From the NCBI RefSeq assembly GCF_051401765.1, contig NW_027480548.1, positions 744,001 to 808,000 of the forward strand: a DNA stretch of 64,000 nt, in the 5' to 3' direction. Source of the DNA: Calliopsis andreniformis (lineage: Eukaryota > Arthropoda > Insecta > Hymenoptera > Andrenidae). Under the pieces are notes generated by a model, which searched no databases, was not told the origin of the DNA, and worked only from the letters and a program-made list of their open reading frames with translations. Each line of letters starts with the position of its first letter. Position 1 is the stretch's first letter. The position numbers and the translations under genes were made by a program. This document shows positions 50,682 through 62,342 of the stretch, piece by piece.

Positions 50682-53477
50682 ATTGAGGATTCAGGATTGA
50701 GGATTAGGGATTGAGGTTTGAGGACTGAGGATTGAGGGTTGAGGATTGAGGATTGAGGATTGAGGGTTGAGTATTGAAGATTGAGTATTGATCACTGAGG
50801 ATTGAGGATTGAGGATTGAGGATTGAAGATTGAATATTGAGGATATAAGATTGAGGATTGATGATTGAGGATTGAGGATGGAGGATGAGGGCTGAGGGTA
50901 GACGATTGAGGTTTGAGGACAGAGGACTGAGGATTGAGGATTGAGAATTGAGGATTGAGGATTGAGGATTGAAGATTGAGGATTGGGTATTGAGTATTGA
51001 AGAATGAGGATTGAGGATTGAGGATTGAGGATTGAGGATTGAAGATTGAGTATTGAGGATTGAAGATTGACGGTTGAGGATTAAGGATTGAGGATTGAGG
51101 ATTGAGGATTGAGGATTGAAGATTGAGTATTGAGGATTGAAGACTGACGATTGAGAATTAAGGATTTAAGATTGAGGATTAAGGATTGAAGATTGGGGAT
51201 TGAGGATTGGAGGTTGATTATTGAGGATTGAAGATTGAGGATTGAGGATTGAGGATTGAGGATTGAGAATTGAGTATGAGGACTGAGGGTTGAGGATTGA
51301 GGTTTGAGGACTGGGGATTGAGGATTGAGGATTGAGGATTGAGGATTGAGGATTGAGGTTTGAGGATTGAGGATTGAAGATTGAGTATTGATGATTGAAT
51401 ATTGAGGATTGAGGATTGAGGTTTGAGGATTGAGGACGAGGACTGACGGTTGAGGATTGAGGTTTGAGGATTGAGGATTGGGGATTGAGGACTGAGGATT
51501 GAGGATTGAGGATTGAGCATTGAGGATTGAAGATTGATGACTGGGGATTGAGGATTGAACATTGAGGATTAACGATTGAAGGTTGGGGATTGAGGACCTA
51601 GTATCGGAGATTGATTATTGAGGATTGAAGATTGAGGATTGAGGATTGAGGATTGAGGATTGAGAATTGAGTATGAGGACTGAGGGTTGAGGATTGAGGT
51701 TTGAGGACTGGGGATTGAGGATTGAGGATTGAGGATTGAGGATTGAGGATTGAGGTTTGAGCATTGAGGATTGAAGATTGAGTATTGATGATTGAATATT
51801 GAGGATTGAGGATTGAGGTTTGAGGATTGAGGACGAGGACTGACGGTTGAGGATTGAGGTTTGAGGATTGAGAATTGGGGATTGTGGACTGAGGATTGAG
51901 GATTGAGGATTGAGCATTGAGGATTGAAGATTGATGACTGGGAATTGAGGATTGAAGATTGAGAATTAACGATTGAAGATTGGGGATTGAGCATCTAGGA
52001 TCGGATATTGACTATTGAGGATTGCAGATTGAGGATTGAGGATTGAGGATTGAGAATTGAGATTTGAGGATGAGGACTGAGGGTTGAGGATTGAGGTTTG
52101 AGGAATGAGGATTGATGGTTGAGGATTGAGGATTGAGGATTGAGGATTGAGGATTGAGTACTGCAGATTGAGTATTGATGCCTGAGGATTGAGGATTGAG
52201 GATTGAGGATTGACGATTGAGGATTGAAGATTGAGTACTGGGGATTGAAGATTGAGGATTGAGGATTGAGGATTGAGGATGGAGAATGAGGACTGACGGT
52301 TGAGGATTGAGGTTTGAGGATTGAAGATTGAGGGCTGAGGACTGAGGATTGAGGATTGAGGATTGAGCATTGAGGATTGAATATTGAGTACTGGGGATTG
52401 GAGTGAATATTGAGGATTAAGGATTGAAGATTGGGGATTGAGGATCTAGAATTGGAGATTGATTATTGAGGATTGAAGATTGAGGATTGAGGATTGAGGA
52501 TTGAGAATTGAGAATTGAGTATGAGAACTGAGGGTTGTGGATTGAGGTTTGAGGACTGAGGATTGAGGGTTGGGGATTTAGGATTGAGAATTGAGGATTG
52601 AAGATTGAGGATTAAGGATTGAGGATTGAGGATTGAGGATGGAGGATGAGGGCTGAGGGTTGAGGATTGCGGTTTGAGGACTGAGGACTGAGGATTGAGG
52701 ATTGAGAATTGAGGATTGGGGATTGAGGATTGAAATTGAGGATTGGGTATTGATGATTGAAGAATGAGGATTGAGGAATTAGGATTGAGGATTGAGGATT
52801 GAGGATCGAAGATTGAGGAGTGGGTATTCAGGATTGAAGATTGAGGATTGAGTATTGAGGATTGAGGATTGAGGATTGAAGAATGAGGATTCAGAATTGA
52901 GGATTGAGCATTGAGGATTGAGGATTGAAGATTGAATATTGATGATTGAATATTGAGGACTGAGGATCGAGTGTTGTGGATTGAGGACGTGGACTGAGGG
53001 TTGAATATTGATGTTTGAGGTCTGAGGATTAAGGATTGAGGGTTGAGAATTGAGGATTGAGGATTGAGGATTGAGGATTGAGGATTGGGCATTGAGGATT
53101 GAAGAATGAGGATTGAGGATTGAGGTTTGAGGATTGAGGATTGCAGATTGAGACTTGAGTATTGAAGATTGAGGATTGAGGATTCAGGATTGAAGATTGA
53201 GGATTGAGGATTGAGGATTGAGGATTGAGGATTGAAGATTGAGTATTGAGGATTGAAGGTTGAGGATTGAGGATTGAGTACTGAGGATTGAGGATTGAGG
53301 ATTGAGGATTGAGGATTGAAGATTGAGGATTGGGTATTGAGGATTGAAGAATGAGGATTGAGGATTGAGGATTGAGGATTGAAGATTGAGTATTGAGGAT
53401 TGAAGATTGAGGATTGAGGATAGAGGATTGAAGATGGATGATGAGGGCTGAGGGCTGAGGTTTGAGGTTTGAGTATT

Positions 53478-53557
53478 GAATCCTGAGAATTCAGGATATT
53501 CTATTGAGTATTGAGAATTGAGGGTTGATGGTTGAGTATTGAGCATTGGGGTTGAGG
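53478..53557 (+). repeat. Punctuation cassette C, copy 10
   Basis: Full stem; 15469 bases from copy 6, though it carries GAGGGTTGATGG where copy 6 has GAGTGTTGATGG. D at 475 bases. Confidence 0.9.
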
Positions 53558-53952
53558 ATTGAGTATTGAAGATTGAGGATTGATGATTGAGGATTGAGGA
53601 TTGAGGATTGAGGATTGAGTATTGAGTATTGAAGATTGAGGATTGATGATAGAGGATTGAGGATTGAGCGCTGAGGTTTGAGGACTGAGGACTGAGTATT
53701 GAGAATTGAGGATTGAGGATTGAGGACTGAGGATTGAAGATTGAGGATTGGGGACTGAGGATTGAATATTCAGGATTGAGGATTGAGGATTGAGGATTGA
53801 GGACTGATGATTGAAGATTCATTATTGATGATTGAAGGTTGAGGATTGAGGATTGAGGATTGAAGATTGAGGACTGAGTGTTGATGGTTTAGTGATGAGA
53901 GTTGATATTTGTGGATTGAGATTTGAAGAGTGAAGAATGGGGATTGAGTATT

Positions 53953-54026
53953 GAAAACTGTGAATTGAGGATATTCTATTGAGGACTGAGGATTGACAAT
54001 TGATTTAAGAGGACTGAGGGCTGAAG
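53953..54026 (+). repeat. Punctuation cassette D, copy 7
   Basis: Usual form, with upstream flank like copy 3 but downstream B spacing like copy 4: a mosaic. Confidence 0.9.
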
Positions 54027-54385
54027 ATTGAGGATTCAGGATTGAGGATTAGGGATTGAGGTTTGAGGACTGAGGATTGAGGGTTGAGGATTTAGGATTG
54101 AGGATTGACGCTTGAGGATTGAGGATTGACGATTGAGGATAGGGTATTGAGGATTAAACATTGTGGATTGAGGATTGAGGATTGAGGATTGAGGATTGAG
54201 GATGAGGGCTGAGAGTTGAGGATTGAGGTTTGAGGTCTGAGGACTGAGGATTGAGGATTGAGAATTGAGGATTCAGGATTGAGGATTGAAGATTGAGGAT
54301 TGGGGACTGAGTGTTGAGGGTTGAGTGATGAGAATTGATGTTTGTGGATAGATATTTGAAGATTGCAGATTGAGTATTGAGTACT

Positions 54386-54445
54386 GAAATGTGTGAATTG
54401 ATGATATTCTATTGAGGACTGAGAATTGACGACTGATTGTTGAGG
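54386..54445 (+). repeat. Punctuation cassette B, copy 8
   Basis: Offset 13608 from copy 7 and the same form; 433 bases after D. Confidence 0.9.
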
Positions 54446-56998
54446 ACTGAGGTCTGAAGATTGAGGATTCAGGGTTGTGGATTCAGGATTGAGGTTTGAG
54501 GACTGAGAAGTGAGGACTGAGTATTGAGAATTGAGGATTGAGGATTGAGGATTGAGGATTGAGGATTGAGGATTGGGTATTGCGGATTGAACATTGAAGA
54601 ATGAGGATTGAGGAATTAGGATTGAGGATTGAGGATTGAGGATTGAAGGTTGAGGATTGGGTATTGAGGATTGAAGAATGAGGATTGAGGATTGAGGATT
54701 GAGGATTGAGGATTGAAGATTAGTGTTGAGGATTGAAGATTGAGGATTGAGGATTGAGGATTGAGGATTGAGGATTGAAGATTGAGTATTGAGGATTGAA
54801 GATTGAGGACTGGGTATTGAGGATTGAGTATTCAGGGTTGAAGTTTGAGGATTGAGGTTTGAGGATTGTGGATTGAGGATTGAGGATTGAAGATTGAATA
54901 TTGATGATTGAATATTGAGGACTGAGGGTTGAGGGTTGTGGATTGAGGACGAGGACTGAGTGTCGACTATTGATGTTTGAGGTCTGTGGATTAAGGATTG
55001 ACGATTGAGAATTGAGGATTGAAGATTGAGGATTGGAAATTGAGGATTGGGTATTTAGGATTGAAGAATGAGGATTGAGGATTGAGGTTTGAGGATTGAG
55101 GACTGAAGATTGAGTATTGTTGATTGAATATTGAGGATTGAGGATTGAGGTTTGAGGATTGAGGACGAGGACTGCCGGTTGAGGATTGAGGTTTGAGGGT
55201 TGAGGATTGGGGATTGAGGACTGAGGATTGAGTATTGAGGATTGAGCATTGAGGATTGAAGATTGATGACTGGGGATTGAGGATTGAAGATTGAGGATTA
55301 ACGATTGAATGTTGGTGATTGAGGACATAGTATCGGAGATTGATTATTGACGATTGAAGATTGAGGATTGAGGATTGAGGATTGAGAATTGAGAATTGAG
55401 TATGAGGACTGAGGGTTGAGGATTGAGGTTTGAGGACTGGGGATTGAGGATTGAGGATTGAGGATTGATGATTGAGGATTGAGGTTTGAGGATTGAGGAT
55501 TGAGGATTGAGTATTGATGATTGAATATTGAGGATTGAGGATTGAGGTTTGAGGATCGAGGACGAGGACTGACGGTTGAGGATTGAGGTTTGAGGATTGA
55601 GGATTGGGGATTGTGGACTGAGGATTGAGGATTGAGGATTGAGCATTGAGGATTGAAGATTGATGACTGGGGATTGAGGATTGAAGATTGAGAATTAACG
55701 ATTGAAGATTGGGGATTGAGCATCTGGGATCGGATATTGACTATTGAGGATTGAAGATTGAGGATTGAGGATTGAGGATTGAGAATTGAGAATGAGGATG
55801 AGGACTGAGGGTTGAGGATTGAGGTTTGAGGAATGAGGATTGATGGTTGAGGATTGAGGATTGAGGATTGAGGATTGAGGATTGAGTACTGCAGATTGAG
55901 TATTGATGCCTGAGGATTGAGGATTGAGGATTGAGGATTGAGGATTGAAGATTGAAGATTGAGTATTGGGGATTGAAGATTGAGGATTGAGGATTGAGGA
56001 TTGAGGATGGAGTATGAGGACTGACGTTTGAGGATTGAGGTTTGAGGATTGAAGATTGAGGGCTGAGGACTGAGGATTGAGGATTGAGGATTGAGCATTG
56101 AGGATTGAAGATTGAGTACTGGGGATTGGGGATTGAATATTGAGGATTAAGGATTGAAGATTGTGGATTGAGGATCTAGAATTGGAGATTGATTATTGAG
56201 GATTGAAGATTGAGGATTGAGGATTGAGGATTGAGAATTGTGAATTGAGTATGAGAACTGAGGGTTGTGGATTGAGGTTTGAGGAATGAGGATTGAGGGT
56301 TGGGGATTTAGGATTGAGAATTGAAGATTGAAGATTGAGGATTGAGGATTGAGGATTGAGGATTGAGGATGGAGGATGAGGGCTGAGGGTTGAGGATCGC
56401 GGTTTGAGGACTGAGGACTGAGGATTGAGGATTGAGAATTGAGGATTGAGGATTGAGGATTGAAATTGAGGATTGGGTATTGATGATTGAAGAATGAGGA
56501 TTGAGGAATTAGGATTGAGGATTGAGGATTGAGGATTGAGGATTGAAGATTGAGGATTCAGAATTGAGGATTGAGGATTGAGGATTGAGGATTGAAGATT
56601 GAATATTGATGATTGAATATTGAGGACTGAGGATTGAGGGTTGTGGATTGAGGATGTGGACTGAGGGTTGAATATTGATGTTTGAGGTCTGAGGATTAAG
56701 GATTGAGGGTTGAGAATTGAGGATTGATGATTGGGGATTGAGGATTGAGGATTGGGCATTGAGGATTGAAGAATGAGGATTGAGGATTGCAGATTGAGTA
56801 TTGAGGATTGAAGATTGAGGATTGAGGATTGAGGATTGAAGATTGAGGATTGATGATTGAAGAATCATTATTGAGGATTGAAGGTTGAGGATTGAGGATT
56901 GAGGATTGAAGATTGAGGACTGAGTGTTGATGGTTTAGTGATGAGAATTGATATTTGTGGATTGAGATTTGAAGAGTGAAGAATGGGGATTGAGTATT

Positions 56999-57054
56999 GA
57001 AAACTGTGAATTGAGGATATTCTATTGAGGATTTAAGAGGACTGAGGGCTGAAG
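56999..57054 (+). repeat. Punctuation cassette D, copy 8, with 18-bp deletion
   Basis: Reads ATTCTATTGAGG then directly ATTTAAGAGG. The 18 bases normally between them (ACTGAGGATTGACAATTG) are missing. No C lies 475 bases upstream. Confidence 0.88.
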
Positions 57055-57936
57055 ATTGAGGATTCAGGATTGAGGATTAGGGATTGAGGTTTGAGGACTG
57101 AGGATTGAGGGTTGAGGATTGAGGATTGAGGATTGAGGGTTGAGTATTGAAGATTGAGTATTGATCACTGAGGATTGAGGATTGAGGATTGAGGATTGAA
57201 GATTGAATATTGAGGATATAAGATTGAGGATTGATGATTGAGGATTGAGGATGGAGGATGAGGGCTGAGGGTAGACGATTGAGGTTTGAGGACAGAGGAC
57301 TGAGGATTGAGGATTGAGAATTGAGGATTGAGGATTGAGGATTGAAGATTGAGGATTGGGTATTGAGTATTGAAGAATGAGGATTGAGGATTGAGGATTG
57401 AGGATTGAGGATTGAAGATTGAGTATTGAGGATTGAAGATTGACGATTGAGGATTAAGGATTGAGGATTGAGGATTGAGGATTGAGGATTGAAGATTGAG
57501 TATTGAGGATTGAAGATTGACGATTGAGAATTAAGGATTTAAGATTGAGGATTAAGGATTGAAGATTGGGGATTGAGGATTGGAGGTTGATTATTGAGGA
57601 TTGAAGATTGAGGATTGAGGATTGAGGATTGAGGATTGAGAGTTGAGAATTGAGAATTGAGGATGAGGACTGAGGGTTGAGGATTGAGGTTTGAGGAATG
57701 AGGATTGAGGGTTGATGATTGAGGATTGAGGATCCAGGATTGAGGATTGAGAATTGAGGATTGAGGATTGAGGATTGAAGATTGAGGATTGGGTATTGAG
57801 GATTGAAGAATTAGGATTGAGGATTGAGGATTGAGGATTGAAGATTGAGTATTGAGGATTGAAGATTGAGGATTGAGGATAGAGGATTGAAGATGGAGGA
57901 TGAGGGCTGAGGGCTGAGGTTTGAGGTTTGAGTATT

Positions 57937-58016
57937 GAATCCTGAGAATTCAGGGTATTCTATTGAGTATTGAGAATTGAGGGTTGATGGTTGAGTATTG
58001 AGCATTGGGGTTGAGG
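57937..58016 (+). repeat. Punctuation cassette C, copy 11
   Basis: TCAGGGTATTCT variant shared with copy 5 (offset 23259). No D follows. Confidence 0.9.
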
Positions 58017-61000
58017 ATTGAGTATTGAAGATTGAGGATTGATGATTGAGGATTGAGGATTGAGGATTGAAGATTGAGTATTGATGATTGAATATTGAGG
58101 ATTGAGGATTGAGGTTTGAGGATTGAGGACGAGGACTGACGGTTGAGGATTGAGGTTTGAGGATTGAGGATTGGGGATTGAGGACTCAGGATTGAGGATT
58201 GAGGATTGAGCATTGAGGATTGAAGATTGATGACTGGGGATTGAGGATTGAAGATTGAGGATTAACGATTGAAGGTTGGGGATTGAGGACCTAGTATCGG
58301 AGATTGATTATTGAGGATTGAAGATTGAGGATTGAGGATTGAGGATTGAGGATTGAGAATTGAGTATGAGGACTGAGGGTTGAGGATTGAGGTTTGAGGA
58401 CTGGGGATTGAGGATTGAGGATTGAGGATTGAGGATTGAGGATTGAGGTTTGAGGATTGAGGATTGAAGATTGAGTATTGATGATTGAATATTGAGGATT
58501 GAGGATTGAGGTTTGAGGATTGAGGACGAGGACTGACGGTTGAGGATTGAGGTTTGAGGATTGAGAATTGGGGATTGTGGACTGAGGATTGAGGATTGAG
58601 GATTGAGCATTGAGGATTGAAGATTGATGACTGGGGATTGAGGATTGAAGATTGAGAATTAACGATTGAAGATTGGGGATTGAGCATCTAGGATCGGATA
58701 TTGACTATTGAGGATTGCAGATTGAGGATTGAGGATTGAGGATTGAGAATTGAGATTTGAGGATGAGGACTGAGGGTTGAGGATTGAGGTTTGAGGAATG
58801 AGGATTGATGGTTGAGGATTGAGGATTGAGGATTGAGGATTGAGGATTGAGTACTGCAGATTGAGTATTGATGCCCGAGGATTGAGGATTGAGGATTGAG
58901 GATTGAGGATTGAGGATTGAAGATTGAGTACTGGGGATTGAAGATTGAGGATTGAGGATTGAGGATTGAGGATGGAGAATGAGGACTGACGGTTGAGGAT
59001 TGAGGTTTGAGGATTGAAGATTGAGGGCTGAGGACTGAGGATTGAGGATTGAGGATTGAGCATTGAGGATTGAAGATTGAGTACTGGGGATTGGAGTGAA
59101 TATTGAGGATTAAGGATTGAAGATTGGGGATTGAGGATCTAGAATTGGAGATTGATTATTGAGGATTGAAGATTGAGGATTGAGGATTGAGGATTGAGAA
59201 TTGAGAATTGAGTATGAGAACTGAGGGTTGTGGATTGAGGTTTGAGGACTGAGGATTGAGGGTTGGGGATTTAGGATTGAGAATTGAGGATTGAAGATTG
59301 AGGATTAAGGATTGAGGATTGAGGATTGAGGATGGAGGATGAGGGCTGAGGGTTGAGGATTGCGGTTTGAGGACTGAGGACTGAGGATTGAGGATTGAGA
59401 ATTGAGGATTGAGGATTGAGGATTGAAATTGAGGATTGGGTATTGATGATTGAAGAATGAGGATTGAGGAATTAGGATTGAGGATTGAGGATTGAGGATT
59501 GAAGATTGAGGAGTGGGTATTCAGGATTGAAGATTGAGGATTGAGTATTGAGGATTGAGGATTGAGGATTGAAGATTGAGGATTCAGAATTGAGGATTGA
59601 GGATTGAGGATTGAGGATTGAAGATTGAATATTGATGATTGAATATTGAGGACTGAGGATTGAGTGTTGTGGATTGAGGACGTGGACTGAGGGTTGAATA
59701 TTGATGTTTGAGGTCTGAGGATTAAGGATTGAGGGTTGAGAATTGAGGATTGAGGATTGAGGATTGAGGATTGAGGATTGGGCATTGAGGATTGAAGAAT
59801 GAGGATTGAGGATTGAGGTTTGAGGATTGAGGATTGCAGATTGAGTATTGAGGATTGAAGATTGAGGATTGAGGATTGAGGATTGAAGATTGAGGATTGA
59901 GGATTGAGGATTGAGGATTGAGGATTGAAGATTGAGTATTGAGGATTGAAGGTTGAGGATTGAGGATTGAGTACTGAGGATTGAGGATTGAGGATTGAGG
60001 ATTGAAGATTGAGTATTGACGATTGAGGATTGAGAATTGAGATTTGAGTATGAGGGCTGAGGGTTGAGGATTGAGGTTTGGGAAATGGGGATTGAGGTTT
60101 GAGGACTGGGGATTGAGGATTGATGATTGAGGATTGAGGATTGAGGATTGAGGTTTGAGGATTGAGGATTGAAGATTGAGTATTGATGATTGAATATTGA
60201 GGATTGAGAATTGAGGTTTGAGGATTGAGGACGAGGACTGACGGTTGAGGATTGAGGTTTGAGGATTGAGGATTGGGGATTGTGGACTGAGGATTGAGGA
60301 TTGAGGATTGAGCATTGAGGATTGAAGATTGATGACTGGGGATTGAGGATTGAAGATTGAGAATTAACGATTGAAGATTGGGGATTGAGCATCTGGGATC
60401 GGATATTGACTATTGAGGATTGAAGATTGAGGATTGAGGATTGAGGATTGAGAATTGAGAATTGAGGATGAGGACTGAGGGTTGAGGATTGAGGTTTGAG
60501 GAATGAGGATTGATGGTTGAGGATTGAGGATTGAGGATTGAGGATTGAGGATTGAGTACTGCAGATTGAGTATTGATGCCTGAGGATTGATGATTGAGGA
60601 TTGAGTATTGAGGATTGAAGATTGAAAATTGAGTATTGGAGATTGAAGATTGAGGATTGAGGATTGAGGGTTGAGGATGGAGAATGAGGACTGACGGTTG
60701 AGGATTGAGGTTTGAGGATTGAAGATTGAGGGCTGAGGACTGAGGATTGAGGATTGAGGATTGAGCATTGAGGATTGAAGATTGAGTACAGGGGATTGGG
60801 GATTGAATATTGAGGATTAAGGATTGAAGATTGGGGATTGAGGATCTAGAATTGGAGATTGAATATTGAGGATTGAAGATTGAGGATTGAGGATTGAGGA
60901 TTGAGAATTGAGAATTGAGTATGAGAACTGAGGGTTGTGGGTTGAGGTTTGAGGAATGAGGATTGAGGTTTGGGGATTTAGGATTGAGAATTGAGGATTG

Positions 61001-61374
61001 AAGATTGAGGATTGAGGATTGAGGATTGAGGATTGAGGATGGAGGATGAGGGCTGAGGGTTGAGGATTGCGGTTTGAGGACTGAGGACTGAGGATTGAGG
61101 ATTGAGAATTGAGGATTGAGGATTGAGGATTGAAATTGAGGATTGGGTATTGATGATTGAAGAATGAGGATTGAGGAATTAGGATTGAGGATTGAGGATT
61201 GAGGATTGAAGATTGAGGAGTGGGTATTCAGGATTGAAGATTGAGGATTGAGTATTGAGGATTGAGGATTGAGGATTGAAGATTGAATATTGATGATTGA
61301 ATATTGAGGATTGAGGATAGAGGATTGAAGATGGAGGATGAGGGCTGAGGGTTGAGGTTTGAGGTTTGAGTATT

Positions 61375-61454
61375 GAATCCTGAGAATTCAGGATATTCTA
61401 TTGAGTATTGAGAATTGAGGGTTGATGGTTGAGTATTGAGCATTGGGGTTGAGG
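61375..61454 (+). repeat. Punctuation cassette C, copy 12
   Basis: Full stem; offset 21505 from copy 7; D at 475 bases. Confidence 0.9.
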
Positions 61455-61849
61455 ATTGAGTACTGAAGACTGAGGATTGATGATTGAGGATTGAGGATTG
61501 AGGTTTGAGGATTGAGTATTGAGTATTGAAGATTGAGGATTGATGATAGAGGATTGAGGATTGAGCGCTGAGGTTTGAGGACTGAGGACTGAGTATTGAG
61601 AGTTGAGGATTGAGGATTGAGGACTGAGGATTGAAGATTGAGGATTGGGGACTGAGGATTGAATATTCAGGATTGAGGATTGAGGATTGAGGATTGAGGA
61701 TTGATGATTGAAGATTCATTATTGATGATTGAAGGTTGAGGATTGAGGATTGAGGATTGAAGATTGAGGACTGAACGTTGATGGTTTAGTGATGAGAATT
61801 GATATTTGTGGATTGAGATTTGAAGAGTGAAGAATGGGGATTGAGTATT

Positions 61850-61923
61850 GAAAACTGTGAATTGAGGATATTCTATTGAGGACTGAGGATTGACAATTGA
61901 TTTAAGAGGACTGAGGGCTGAAG
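61850..61923 (+). repeat. Punctuation cassette D, copy 9
   Basis: Usual form; offset 21505 from copy 4. Confidence 0.9.
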
Positions 61924-62282
61924 ATTGAGGATTCAGGATTGAGGATTAGGGATTGAGGTTTGTGGACTGAGGATTGAGGGTTGAGGATTCAGGATTGAGG
62001 ATTGACGCTTGAGGATTGAGGATTGACGATTGAGGATAGGGTATTGAGGATTGAACATTGAGGATTGAGGATTGAGGATTGAGGATTGAGGATTGAGGAT
62101 GAGGGCTGAGAGTTGAGGATTGAGGTTTGAGGTCTGAGGACTGAGGATTGAGGATTGAGAATTGAGGATTCAGGATTGAGGATTGAAGATTGAGGATTGG
62201 GGACTGAGTGTTGAGGTTTGAGTGATGAGGATTGATGTTTGTGGATAGAGATTTGAAGATTGCAGATTGAGTATTGAGTATT

Positions 62283-62342
62283 GAAATGTGTGAATTGATG
62301 ATATTCTATTGAGGACTGAGAATTGACGACTGATTGTTGAGG
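62283..62342 (+). repeat. Punctuation cassette B, copy 9
   Basis: GACGACTGATTG form but with GAGTATTGAAATG upstream; 433 bases after D. Confidence 0.9.

Larger units (their letters stand above)
48460..53318 (+). repeat. 4,859-bp tandem duplication, copy 2
   Basis: It follows copy 1 with no spacer. At 53319 the sequence continues as AAGATTGAGGATTGGG rather than AAGATTGAATATTG, which ends the repeat. The near identity means either a very recent event, active homogenisation or an assembly error. Confidence 0.93.
53319..56850 (+). repeat. Mosaic block from 37.8-38.65 kb and 40.5-43.2 kb sources
   Basis: Up to about 54,105 the best match is 37.86-38.65 kb (offset 15469), sharing the rare GATGGATGATGAG and GAGAGTTGATATTT variants. 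From about 54,135 the best match is 40.53 kb onward (offset 13608). The switch lies in a GACGATTGAGGAT stretch common to both. Confidence 0.8.
56851..60060 (+). repeat. Mosaic block with copies of 45.6-46.4, 34.7-35.4 and 46.7-48.4 kb
   Basis: The start carries GAAGAATCATTATTG as at 45.6 and 50.47 kb. 57.94-58.7 kb matches 34.68-35.4 kb (offset 23259). 58.26-59.9 kb matches 46.71-48.4 kb (offset 11552, checked at CTAGTATCGG, 46739 and 58291). Cassette D here is internally deleted. Confidence 0.8.

Noticed and set aside
486..62342. Punctuation cassettes as insertion sequences or att sites
   Set aside because: They have no terminal inverted repeats, no target-site duplication and no encoded transposase or integrase, and they move only as part of larger duplicated blocks.
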